Source: CAIQJJ01 sp049325275
GTDB taxonomy: Bacteria; Chloroflexota; Anaerolineae; Anaerolineales; UBA4823
Direction: 5' to 3'
DNA length: 64,000 bases
Assembly (NCBI GenBank): GCA_049325275.1
Contig: JBMOLU010000002.1
Location: 310,001 to 374,000, forward strand
The notes beneath the pieces were generated by a model. That model saw only the letters and a list, made by a program, of their open reading frames with translations, did no database searches and was not told the origin of the DNA. Of this stretch, positions 14,888-23,384 are shown piece after piece. How positions within the stretch are numbered: position 1 is the first letter of the stretch; each line of letters opens with the position of its first letter. The position numbers were made by a program, and so were the translations under genes.

Positions 14888-17479
14888 TTAAGCCTTGTTT
14901 CCCAGAACCTCCACCAGCCCCCGGCCGCCGTCCACCCGTACCCGATCGCCGGTTCGCAGGCGGGCGGTGGCATCGCCGCAGCCGACGACGGCCGGGATGC
15001 CCAGCTCGCGGGCCACGATGGCGGCGTGGCTGAGCGGCGCGCCCAGATCGGTGACGATGGCGGCGGCGCGCGGGAAGAGCGGCGTCCAGCCAATATTGGT
15101 CATCGTCGTCACGAGCACCTCACCGGCTTCGAACTGCCCGCCGTCTTCCAGGCGCTCCAGCTTGCGTACGATTCCCTCGACGACGCCCAGCGCCCCGGCC
15201 GCACCCTGGATGATATAGGCGTGGGCAGCAATGGGGGCGTGTGCGCTCGCCGCACGCGAGTCGAAGAAGTCGCTGCGCCGGTTGGCATCGGTAGCCCAGG
15301 CGAAGGGGTCGAAGCGGCCGCAGATCAGGGCCGGGTAAGGCGGCAAGGCGCGGTAACGGTCGTAGGTCTCTTTGCGGGCAGGGATGTGCCCGCAGGCGGA
15401 CGTATCCCCCCGCAGCCCGGCCAATGCTTCTTCGATGCCCAGAAAGAAAATATCCTCGCCGACTTCCAGCATCTCTCCGGCGCGCAGGGCGAAGGCCCGC
15501 AGGACGGTCATGCCGCGTGTTCCCTCGGAGCGCACCGCTTCGCGCAGGCTGGCCGCCCGGGCGGTTTTTTCCAGGCGCTTTTGCATGGATTTCACCTTGC
15601 GCGGGTACAGCGCGCAGAAACGTCCCCAGGCGGCCTGGTAGGCATCGCGCTGGCGTTCCAACAGGGCGTTTACGTCCACCGGCGTCCTGGACCACTCGGC
15701 AAGCTGGTGGTCGAGCCAGGCAGGGTCTTCCATCGGGCGCGGCCAGGCGCACTCGCCCTCGTTGACGCCGCGATGGCCGTAGGCGTCCAGGTAGGCCTGG
15801 CGGCTCATCTCACCGCGCAGCACCAGGCCCAGCCCCGCCACCGGCCCGACGCTCTCCAGCCGGGAGGACAGCCCGCCCAGGTTCGAGAGCAGGGCATTGG
15901 CATCTTCGGCGCCCACCAGGGTTTTGAGCTCCTGTTCCAGCCGTACCTGCGCATCCGAGCCTGCTGCGACGATGTGCAGCAGGGCGTCGCGGTAACCCGG
16001 TACGATCTCGTCGTGCCACAGGCGCACCAGTTGCGCACCATCGCCGGCCTGGGCGATTTTTTCCCGCAGCCGGGCGCAGTTTTGCCGGTTGCGGGCCAGG
16101 TAGGCCGGGGCCAGCCTGCGGTAGCGCGCGAACTGCCGCATCGTACGCCACAGGCCGGGCAGCACCGTTTGCTGCCATTCCTGCCGGGTGAGCGGCAGTA
16201 GCGGAATTTCCATTTCGGCAGGGATCTGGCCCCACCAGCCGGACATTTCGCGATAGGCGCGGTGGGCGTCACCTTTGAACATGGGCGCAAAGGCCGAAAC
16301 TTGCACGCTGATGTTGGCGTAAAAGCGCCCGCCGATGATGCCGTTGAGCGGGTGTCCCTTGACGGTCAGCGAGGGGCCGCCGCGTGTATCCATGTACGGG
16401 CGCAGCGAAATGGTGAACGGTGTCAGCACGTCGGGGCAGGCTTCCATCAGGTTGGTGGCCGACCACAGGAAATTGCCCTTGCGCGTATCGTTCCACTCGG
16501 CCGTGACCGGGTCGTGGCCGTTCAGTGTGGTGATCGGGCGCGCCTGCAAAATGGCGAGCCTGTCGCCTGCCACGGCCCACTCGATGTCTTGCGGGCAGCC
16601 CGTTTCGTTTTCGATGTCGTGGGCGTGGCGATGGAGAGATTTTGCCACCTTCTCGAGCGCCGCCGGGCCGTGGTAAACGCCCGCCGTGCGTTCGAAGCTG
16701 AATTCAGACGCCGAAACTTGTCCCGAAACGAGGGCATCGCCCATCCCGTGGACGAAATTGCCCACCATGCGCATGAGATTCCCATCGAGCGGGTCGGCAG
16801 TGAAGAGTACACCTGAGATATCGGCCCGCACCAGGCGCTGGATCACCACGGCGATCTCCTGGCCGGCCGTTTCGATCCGTCGCGCCTCCCGGTAGGCCTG
16901 CACGCGTTCGTTGCGCATCGATGCACGCACGGTACGAATGGCGGTGCGGATTTCGTCGTTCGTGCGCACATTCAGGACGCTTTCGAACTCACCGGCAAAC
17001 GAAGCCTGCGCCGAGTCTTCGCTGTGCGCTGACGAGCGTACCGCAAAGGCGATCGGTTTCCCGGCCCGCAAGCGGGCCAACTCGCCGCGCAGCATCTCCC
17101 AGCCTGCGGCGCTCAACTCGTCGCCGTCGAAGGCGGCCGGCAGCAGGATGCAGCCGTCGGGCACGGGAAACCCGGCCTGGAAGAGCTGCGCCAGCGCCCG
17201 CCCTTTTCCGCCAGCGTGAACGGCCTCCTGCGGCGGCAGCTTGCCAAACGCATAGACCGCTTGGCCCGGACGCCCATACGAGTGCTGCTTCTGGACGCGC
17301 ATCAGCCAGGTCCCCAGCCTGGTGAAGGCGAAATAACCGCCCGTACCTGCAGCGAAGCTGAGCAGCACCGCTGCCGGTATGTTTGGAACGATCCCCGAGC
17401 GAACGAAGGTAATGGCGCTCGCCGCCGCCCCGATGTTTGCCAGGATGGCGACGAACACTTTCCGCTGCTTGTCGTTCAT
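14888..17479 (-). CDS. Membrane-anchored PEP-synthase / rifampin-phosphotransferase-like enzyme
   Basis: An 863-residue protein. Residues 8-60 form two membrane segments, which is unusual. Next comes a PEP/pyruvate-type ATP-grasp domain (about 80-390): GGKGRALAQL, AVRSSAHSEDSAQASFAGEF, ISGVLFTADP and DIEWAVAGDRLAILQARPIT. A long middle domain follows (GEMLEVGEDIFFLGIEEAL) and finally a swivelling phosphohistidine domain with His818 in GAPLSHAAIVARELGIPAVV. This order (ATP-grasp, substrate domain, His domain) is that of rifampin phosphotransferases and relatives rather than of classic PpsA. Substrate unproven. The start overlaps the stop of the AbrB-type gene (ATGA). Confidence 0.85.
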   Translation of the reverse strand: MNDKQRKVFVAILANIGAAASAITFVRSGIVPNIPAAVLLSFAAGTGGYFAFTRLGTWLMRVQKQHSYGRPGQAVYAFGKLPPQEAVHAGGKGRALAQLFQAGFPVPDGCILLPAAFDGDELSAAGWEMLRGELARLRAGKPIAFAVRSSAHSEDSAQASFAGEFESVLNVRTNDEIRTAIRTVRASMRNERVQAYREARRIETAGQEIAVVIQRLVRADISGVLFTADPLDGNLMRMVGNFVHGMGDALVSGQVSASEFSFERTAGVYHGPAALEKVAKSLHRHAHDIENETGCPQDIEWAVAGDRLAILQARPITTLNGHDPVTAEWNDTRKGNFLWSATNLMEACPDVLTPFTISLRPYMDTRGGPSLTVKGHPLNGIIGGRFYANISVQVSAFAPMFKGDAHRAYREMSGWWGQIPAEMEIPLLPLTRQEWQQTVLPGLWRTMRQFARYRRLAPAYLARNRQNCARLREKIAQAGDGAQLVRLWHDEIVPGYRDALLHIVAAGSDAQVRLEQELKTLVGAEDANALLSNLGGLSSRLESVGPVAGLGLVLRGEMSRQAYLDAYGHRGVNEGECAWPRPMEDPAWLDHQLAEWSRTPVDVNALLERQRDAYQAAWGRFCALYPRKVKSMQKRLEKTARAASLREAVRSEGTRGMTVLRAFALRAGEMLEVGEDIFFLGIEEALAGLRGDTSACGHIPARKETYDRYRALPPYPALICGRFDPFAWATDANRRSDFFDSRAASAHAPIAAHAYIIQGAAGALGVVEGIVRKLERLEDGGQFEAGEVLVTTMTNIGWTPLFPRAAAIVTDLGAPLSHAAIVARELGIPAVVGCGDATARLRTGDRVRVDGGRGLVEVLGNKA

Positions 17480-17736
17480 TCTGTTGCCTCGCCGTTCGCT
17501 GCATGACCGTTTTCCCCGGCTTCATCCGGAAATACCTGTAGGAGGCCGGGAAACCTTTCCAGGAACGCCGAAGCCTTGACCAACGCCAGGCCCTGGTCGA
17601 GATCGCCCAACACGAGCAGCTTGTCGCCCACCTCGATGCCGAAATCGCGCCGTGCCTCCGCCGGGATGACGATCTGCCCACGGTCGCTGACCGTGATCGA
17701 GCCATAAAAACGCCTCTTTTCGGGGGATTTTGCCAT
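17476..17736 (-). CDS. AbrB/SpoVT-type swapped-hairpin protein
   Basis: From ATG 17736, after AAAGGTGA, the protein has 86 residues. RRFYGSITVSDRGQIVIPAEARRDFGIEVGDKLLVLGD is the AbrB-like DNA-binding fold found in AbrB, SpoVT and MazE-type antitoxins. No toxin gene is adjacent. It overlaps the start of the PEP-synthase-like gene by four bases, so it is most likely its dedicated regulator, or an autoregulator of the pair. Confidence 0.85.
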   Translation of the reverse strand: MAKSPEKRRFYGSITVSDRGQIVIPAEARRDFGIEVGDKLLVLGDLDQGLALVKASAFLERFPGLLQVFPDEAGENGHAANGEATE

Positions 17737-18073
17737 GAGATCACCTTTTATTTGTAGCTTCCCAATCAATAGGGGTGTGGGATGCTGTGAGCTTGCGAAG
17801 CAAACTCACAACATCCCGCTTTCTCCTTCTTCTTGAGAAGTTACTTTTATTCCTTATTTGTAAGATTTACAAGATATATCTTACCAGGCGCGCGCCGATC
17901 TGTCCAGCGTGCGGCTGTCCCGTTACCGGGGTAAACGATTCCTGCCATGATGTAACAAGCCTGGCCGATGCGCTTGCAGCATACGCTGGCCCGCCGGCAA
18001 GCGGCTGTTATATAATGGCGGTGTGATGATGTAACCGCTTGCCTTCTTTACCGACGAAACCCACAGGAAAAAC
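17737..18073. other. Divergent intergenic region with hairpin and TATAAT box
   Basis: This 337-base gap separates the AbrB-type gene (leftward) and a GH3 gene (rightward). It holds an imperfect 18-bp hairpin (17779-17796 with 17800-17817, loop GAA), a TATAAT at 18011-18016 suited to the GH3 gene although no matching -35 box is evident, and a repeated TGATGTAAC (17947-17955 and 18028-18036). No coding region is convincing. Confidence 0.5.
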
Positions 18074-19921
18074 ATGCAAACCTCTCTTGCCGCCACCACC
18101 TTGCAGCAGTCCGGCCTGCTCCAGACTGAAAACGGCTTCACCTTCCGTGACCTCAACCAAAACGGCCGCCTGGACGTGTACGAGGATGCGCGCCAGCCCC
18201 TCGACGCACGCCTTGAAGATCTGCTGCGCCAGATGACCCTGGAAGAAAAAGCCGGCACCATGTTCATCCATGGGTCCACGGTAAATGAAGATGGCTCCAT
18301 CGAAGCCCAACCTGACGCACCACCCGATGCCTTGATCGCCGTCAGGCAGATGCACCAACACAGCATGACGCACTTCAACCTGTGGGGTATTCCGGGCGTG
18401 GCGGCCGTGGCCTGTTGGTACAACAACTTGCAGCGTTTTGCCGAGCAAACCCGCCTGGGCATCCCGGTGACGATTGCCTCCGACCCGCGCAACCACTTTT
18501 CCCGCAATATCTTCGCCATGGCCGCCCAGGATTTCTCGCAGTGGTGTGAAACCCCCGGTTTTGGGGCGATCGGCGATGAAGCCCTGGTGCGCCGCTTCGC
18601 CGAAGTCGTGCGGCGCGAGTACCTGGCCGTGGGCATTCGTGTGGCGCTGCACCCGCAGATCGACCTGGCGACCGAGCCGCGCTGGCCGCGCATCAACGGC
18701 ACCTTCGGCGAAGATGCCCACCTGACGGCCCGCCTGGCACGGGCCTATATCCGGGGCTTCCAGGGCGAGCAGCTCGGCCCCACCAGCGTGGCTTGCATGA
18801 CCAAGCATTTTCCCGGTGGCGGCCCGCAAAACGAGGGCCTGGACCCACACTTCGAGTTTCAGCGAGGCCAGGTCTATCCAGGCAACAACTTTTACTACCA
18901 CCTGATCCCCTTCGAAGCGGCGTTCGAAGCCAATACCGCCGCCATCATGCCCTATTACGGCGTCCCAATGGATCAAACCGACGAGAACGTCGCCATGTCG
19001 TACAACAAGGCCATCATCACCGGCCTGCTGCGCGAAAAGTACGGCTACGACGGTGTGATTTGCACCGACTGGGGCCTGATCACCGACGTATACCTGGGCG
19101 ATGTACGCTGGCCGGCGCGCGCCTGGGGGGTGGAGCACCTGAGCGAGAGCGAACGCGTGCTGAAGATCCTCGACGCGGGGGTCGACCAGTTTGGCGGAGA
19201 AAGCTGCGCTCACCATCTGGTTGCATTGGTCAAGGACGGCCGCATCCCCGAGGCACGGCTGGATCGCTCGGTACGCCGCCTGCTGCGCTTGAAGTTCCAG
19301 TTGGGGTTGTTCGACGATCCCTTCGTCGATGAAAGCCGGTTGGCGCAGGTCTTCGGCGATCCCGATTCCGTGGCTGCCGGACGGGCCTCGCAGGAGCGCG
19401 CCATGACCCTGCTCAAAAACGCCGGCGAAGTCCTGCCGCTGCGCGGGCAGCCCAGGATTTTCGTCAAGAATATGGATGCCGCCGTCGCCGCCGGCTATGC
19501 CCAGGTGGTGGATGAACCCGATCGAGCCGACTTTGCCATCCTGCGCCTGCAAACCCCCTGGGTACCGGTCGAGACGCAGAACCGCTTCGCCTACAGCTTC
19601 CATCACGGCGATTTGGATTTCAAAGGCGATGCTAAAGAAGAGATCCTGGCGCTTTTGCGGCAGGTTCCTACCATCGTCGTCATCCACCTGGACCGCCCGG
19701 CGGTCATCCCGGAAATCGCCGCTGCGGCCGGGGCGCTGCTTGCCGAGTATGGCGCCAGCGATGAAGCCGTGTTGAACGTTCTCTTCGGCCGGGCCAGGCC
19801 CGCAGGCCGGCTGCCTTTCGAGCTGCCTTCTTCGATGGACACTGTGCGGAACCAAAAGGCGGATCTCCCGTACGACTCGGAAAATCCGCTCTATGCGTTC
19901 GGTTTCGGCCTATCTTATTAA
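18074..19921 (+). CDS. GH3 family beta-glycosidase, cytoplasmic
   Basis: A 615-residue glycoside hydrolase family 3 enzyme with no signal peptide. The barrel domain shows LLRQMTLEEKAGTMF, the KHFPGGGPQNEG loop and the nucleophile Asp near residue 332 in VICTDWGLI. The second domain runs from about 440 (MTLLKNAGEVLPL) to the end, PLYAFGFGLSY, and there is no fibronectin-like third domain. It probably hydrolyses oligosaccharides with beta-linkages brought in by the neighbouring Opp-type importer. Divergent from the AbrB unit and convergent with the MalT-type regulator. Confidence 0.9.
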   Translation: MQTSLAATTLQQSGLLQTENGFTFRDLNQNGRLDVYEDARQPLDARLEDLLRQMTLEEKAGTMFIHGSTVNEDGSIEAQPDAPPDALIAVRQMHQHSMTHFNLWGIPGVAAVACWYNNLQRFAEQTRLGIPVTIASDPRNHFSRNIFAMAAQDFSQWCETPGFGAIGDEALVRRFAEVVRREYLAVGIRVALHPQIDLATEPRWPRINGTFGEDAHLTARLARAYIRGFQGEQLGPTSVACMTKHFPGGGPQNEGLDPHFEFQRGQVYPGNNFYYHLIPFEAAFEANTAAIMPYYGVPMDQTDENVAMSYNKAIITGLLREKYGYDGVICTDWGLITDVYLGDVRWPARAWGVEHLSESERVLKILDAGVDQFGGESCAHHLVALVKDGRIPEARLDRSVRRLLRLKFQLGLFDDPFVDESRLAQVFGDPDSVAAGRASQERAMTLLKNAGEVLPLRGQPRIFVKNMDAAVAAGYAQVVDEPDRADFAILRLQTPWVPVETQNRFAYSFHHGDLDFKGDAKEEILALLRQVPTIVVIHLDRPAVIPEIAAAAGALLAEYGASDEAVLNVLFGRARPAGRLPFELPSSMDTVRNQKADLPYDSENPLYAFGFGLSY

Positions 19922-19923
19922 AA

Positions 19924-19951
19924 GGGCTCTCCCGGCTTCGCCGTGAAAGGA
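19924..19951 (+). repeat. GGCTCTCCC-type dispersed repeat
   Basis: GGGCTCTCCCGGCTTCGCCG just after the GH3 stop is close to the reverse complement of 13367-13394 and similar to 32140-32167. It can form a short hairpin and sits between two convergent genes, where it could end transcription. Confidence 0.45.
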
Positions 19952-19970
19952 GGGACAAAAGCAGCCCGCA

Positions 19971-22900
19971 TCAGACCAGGTTCAGCTCCTTTGCCCGGGT
20001 AATGGCTTGCAGGCGGCTGCTGGCAGCGAGTTTGGCGTAAATATTGCTCACGTGTGTTTTGACGGTGCTTGCGGAAATGGACAGCTTGCCGGCCATCTCG
20101 CGGTTGGAGCAGCCCGCACTCATCAGGTGCAGCACTTCCAGTTCGCGTGCGCTGATCGATGCGGAGATGGAAAGCGCATTCATTTGGGCCTCGGAAAACT
20201 GTACGAAGTCCGCAGTATTGCCCAGGAGAATCAAAACATCCTTGATAAAAGTGCGCGCCTCGCTGTTCAGGTTTTCGCTTTGCAATATCACGCTCAACAA
20301 CGGCGCGCAGAGCGCTCCCCAGTCTAAAAAGGCGCGTATCGACCGCTCTGGCGCGGCCAGCCGGACGGCTTCGACGATTGCCTGGCGCGCCTGGTTGATT
20401 TTATGCTGCTCGAAGAGCGCCAGGCCGAGCAGCACGCGGGCGCCCATCGAGGGTTCGAACTGGATGCCGCTGGGGCAGCGTGCGAGCAGTTGGCTCAAAC
20501 TCGTTTCGGCGTCTTGGAACTGCCCTTTCTTGAGCAAGATTTCTGCCTGCGCCAGTTGCGAAAGGGGATGCTCGTCGATGCTGCCGCCTTCGCCGAGCAG
20601 CGTTTCTGCCAGGGCGTGCTGCCCCTGGCGGATGCAGATGAGCGCTTCGTAGGCGAGCAAATCCTGGTTGCTCCACTGGCCGGATGGCCGCAGGGCGTGC
20701 AGTTCGCGCGTCGCCTGGAGCGTGGTGCGCGCGTCTTCCATCTGCCCCACGGCCATTTGGAGTTTGGCGCGCACCAGCGCGCTTTGCACGATCATATTCG
20801 TGCTGGTTGGGTTGGGGTCCGTTTCCACGACTTGTGTAAGGTATTTTTGTGCCATGTCCAGTTCGTGGCGTTCGAGGTAGATTTCGCTCAGGGCAATGAG
20901 GGCGATGCTGGCCGGCGCCGGCAGCTTGCCGCGCAGGGCCAGCGCATGCTCCAGCACCTGGCGGGCGATTTTTTCGCCGCGACGCAGGTGCCCATTGACG
21001 AATGACCGCCTCGCCAGCACGCCACCGGCCATCAAGATGACAAACAGATTGCCTTTCTCTTGCGCCAGTTGGAACAACCGGGCAACCTGTTTTTCGATCT
21101 CTCCCGAGCGCAGCGTATAGATTTGTTTCAATAAGTGTAGATCGTTCAGTACGGTCCACTTGCCGTCGCTACTTTTGCCGGGCCGGAACGTATGCGGAAA
21201 CGGCTTTCCCTCACTCCAGGCGCGCCGCATTTGTTGAATCTCGAGCAAAACTTCACGTTCGTCTTGCGTTTGCAGGACTGCCGTTTTGCTGTTGAGATTG
21301 GATTCAATGTGGGCGATGAAACGCTCGATCTTTTCCCAGGGAGAGGCTGCACTGGCCAACCGCAAATAAACGAAGAGCAGCGTCTTGTGTCGTTGGACCA
21401 CGCTTTCGGGCAGTTCCTGGAGCCAACGCAGCAGGCGCGAGTCTTCGCCGTACTGTTCCAACTCGCGCAGGGCCATTTCTTCAATCAAAAGGGCAGCTTC
21501 TTCCCAGGCCTCAGCGGACAACAGGTGGTAAATGGCGTCGGCCGGTGCGTACTGCTGGCGGTACCATTGGGCGGCGCGCTGGTGGAGATTGGGAACCTCC
21601 TCCGGAAAGCGCATCTGCAACTGGCTGTACAGCATCTCGGCAAACAAATCGTGATAGCGGTACCAACCCTGTTGATCCAATCGCACGATGAACAGATTCT
21701 CCTGCCACAGGTACTGGAGCATCTTTTCGCCGTCAGCCTGGCCGGTGATGGCGTCGCAAAGGCTGCCGTTCAGGTGCTTGAGAATGGCCGTTTTGAGCAA
21801 AAAATCTTGCACGGCGGGGCGGGTGCGCTGCAAGACGGTTTCCATGAAATACTCGCGCAGGTAAATATGGGCCCCGCTGAAGCCGTCGATGAACTCGCGG
21901 CGGTTTTCCTGTTTGCCCAATGCCAGCGCGGTGAGGGTCAACCCGGCGGCCCAGCCTTCGGTGTGCTTGACCAGCTTTTCAAGATCGTCATAGGCCAGCG
22001 GCGATTCGTGGTTGTACTGGCGCAAATAGCTGACGCCTTCATCCAACGTGAAGCGCAGGTCGTTGGCATCCAGCTCGGTTACCAGGCCCTGGGCGCGTAA
22101 ATGTCCCAGCGCCAACGGCGGCCTGACGTGCCCGGCAATGATCAGGCGCAGGTTGGGCGGCAGCTGCGCCAGCCACGCCTGGAGAAAGTCATAGATCTCG
22201 CTGTTATGAATGCGGTGGAAATCGTCGAGCACCAGGCCGAGGCGCATCTGGCCTTCGGTGACGTGCACGATCTCGTTGGTCAGGAGCGAGACGAAGTCAG
22301 GCAGGCGGTGCGGCCCGATTTCATTTTGCTGGGGCAGCAAATCTTCACCAAAACAGGGAATGGCGATTCGAAAGGCGGCGATCACCAGCTTCCAGAAACG
22401 CTGCAGGCGGTTGTCGTTCTCATCGAGGGACAACCAGGCGACCGGATAGCCGCAGGTTTGCTTCCAGTCGTTGAGCAGCGTGCTTTTGCCGAACCCGCTG
22501 GGTGCGTAGAGGATGGTCAGTGGGGTGTTCATCTGGCGCGTCAGGCGCAGGCGGGCGACGAGCTTTTGCGGCAGGGCCGGAACGTTGACTTTCGTCGTCG
22601 GCAGCAGCGACGTGTCGATACGCACTTCGGAATCGGGCAGGAAGCCTGTTTCGGCCTGGCGGCAGGACTGCTTACGCACCTGCTGGCCGGCCAACACGGC
22701 GCTGGTTTCCTCCAGGCGTTCGGCGGTCAATTCGTCTGACTTTCCCAGGTAGATCTTGGAGAGTTTCCCGCTGCGGCGCCGGTAGGCGTACCAGTAAAGC
22801 TTGTCGCGGCGTTTTTCGCACTGGGCAATGAAACGCCCCGCGTCGTTCTCGAACGTAAACTTTGTGCTGGCCGAGAGCCAGCCGTACCACTGCGGTGAAC

Positions 22901-22982
22901 CGACATAGATTTGCTCGACGGTTTTGCCGCCGGCAACGTGCAAGACATTGCCCTTGACCAGGGGCTTGTCAGACTTAGCCAT
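19971..22982 (-). CDS. MalT-type LuxR/STAND transcriptional regulator
   Basis: From ATG 22982 (AAGGAG upstream) the protein has 1003 residues. Residues 1-100 are a small domain with WYGWLSASTKFTFEN, repeated in many Chloroflexota MalT-like proteins. A STAND ATPase follows with Walker A (YAPSGFGKSTLLNDW) and LGLVLDDFHRI as Walker B, then a long TPR-like helical region (about 480-920) and a C-terminal LuxR HTH (ISARELEVLHLMSAGCSNREMAGKLSISASTVKTHVSNIYAKL). It is divergent from the Opp-type operon beginning at 23385 and is its likely activator. Inducer unknown, presumably a gluco-oligosaccharide. Confidence 0.92.
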   Translation of the reverse strand: MAKSDKPLVKGNVLHVAGGKTVEQIYVGSPQWYGWLSASTKFTFENDAGRFIAQCEKRRDKLYWYAYRRRSGKLSKIYLGKSDELTAERLEETSAVLAGQQVRKQSCRQAETGFLPDSEVRIDTSLLPTTKVNVPALPQKLVARLRLTRQMNTPLTILYAPSGFGKSTLLNDWKQTCGYPVAWLSLDENDNRLQRFWKLVIAAFRIAIPCFGEDLLPQQNEIGPHRLPDFVSLLTNEIVHVTEGQMRLGLVLDDFHRIHNSEIYDFLQAWLAQLPPNLRLIIAGHVRPPLALGHLRAQGLVTELDANDLRFTLDEGVSYLRQYNHESPLAYDDLEKLVKHTEGWAAGLTLTALALGKQENRREFIDGFSGAHIYLREYFMETVLQRTRPAVQDFLLKTAILKHLNGSLCDAITGQADGEKMLQYLWQENLFIVRLDQQGWYRYHDLFAEMLYSQLQMRFPEEVPNLHQRAAQWYRQQYAPADAIYHLLSAEAWEEAALLIEEMALRELEQYGEDSRLLRWLQELPESVVQRHKTLLFVYLRLASAASPWEKIERFIAHIESNLNSKTAVLQTQDEREVLLEIQQMRRAWSEGKPFPHTFRPGKSSDGKWTVLNDLHLLKQIYTLRSGEIEKQVARLFQLAQEKGNLFVILMAGGVLARRSFVNGHLRRGEKIARQVLEHALALRGKLPAPASIALIALSEIYLERHELDMAQKYLTQVVETDPNPTSTNMIVQSALVRAKLQMAVGQMEDARTTLQATRELHALRPSGQWSNQDLLAYEALICIRQGQHALAETLLGEGGSIDEHPLSQLAQAEILLKKGQFQDAETSLSQLLARCPSGIQFEPSMGARVLLGLALFEQHKINQARQAIVEAVRLAAPERSIRAFLDWGALCAPLLSVILQSENLNSEARTFIKDVLILLGNTADFVQFSEAQMNALSISASISARELEVLHLMSAGCSNREMAGKLSISASTVKTHVSNIYAKLAASSRLQAITRAKELNLV

Positions 22983-23000
22983 GCTCTTCTCCTTGGCGGC

Positions 23001-23049
23001 GCAAAAGTTACCCAACAAGCGCTATTATACGTTGTTGGGTAACTTTTGC
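23001..23049. promoter_or_regulatory. Perfect 18-bp inverted repeat upstream of the MalT-type gene
   Basis: GCAAAAGTTACCCAACAA (23001-23018) is exactly mirrored at 23032-23049 around a 13-base spacer that contains TATTATAC, a possible -10 box. It lies 19 bases before the regulator's start. A binding site for autoregulation, or an mRNA hairpin at the start of the transcript, are both possible. Confidence 0.65.
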
Positions 23050-23201
23050 AAGTGGGACATCCGTCAAATAAGCAAGAATCTGTCCACTTGGCCGGGTGTG
23101 CGTGGCGTAAAATCATCCCAATACCTGATTTTCAAGTGAATTTTTTTCCCCTATAGTTAACTTGCCGTTAACTCCCCTAACAGGATGGTTGATTTTTCTT
23201 T

Positions 23202-23215
23202 TGGAAGCGCTCCCA
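23202..23215. promoter_or_regulatory. LacI-type operator (TGGAAGCGCTCCCA)
   Basis: The 14-base near-palindrome centred on AGCGCT is one base from TGGGAGCGCTCCCA, the operator of LacI-family cellobiose/beta-glucoside regulators such as CelR/CebR in Actinobacteria. It lies 170 bases before the binding-protein gene of the first Opp-type operon. A weaker AGAAAGCGCTCGTA at 29669-29682 precedes the second GH3 gene. The region 23050-23384 otherwise shows no gene. Confidence 0.6.
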
Positions 23216-23384
23216 ATTATTCGCATCGCCCCGGTGCCAACCTGGGCGTCGAGTTGGGCACCCCGGGCCGTTTGTGTTCCGGTTTGTTTAACAAGGAGGT
23301 GGCTCACAGCTATATCGATGCCCTTGCTCCCCGTTTGATTCCATAACCAATCTATCCAATGTTCAAGGAAGGAGACCTAGAAAC

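Noticed and set aside
18008..19855. 615-codon open frame on the minus strand
   Set aside because: Antisense to the GH3 gene at 18074-19921, which carries catalytic motifs.
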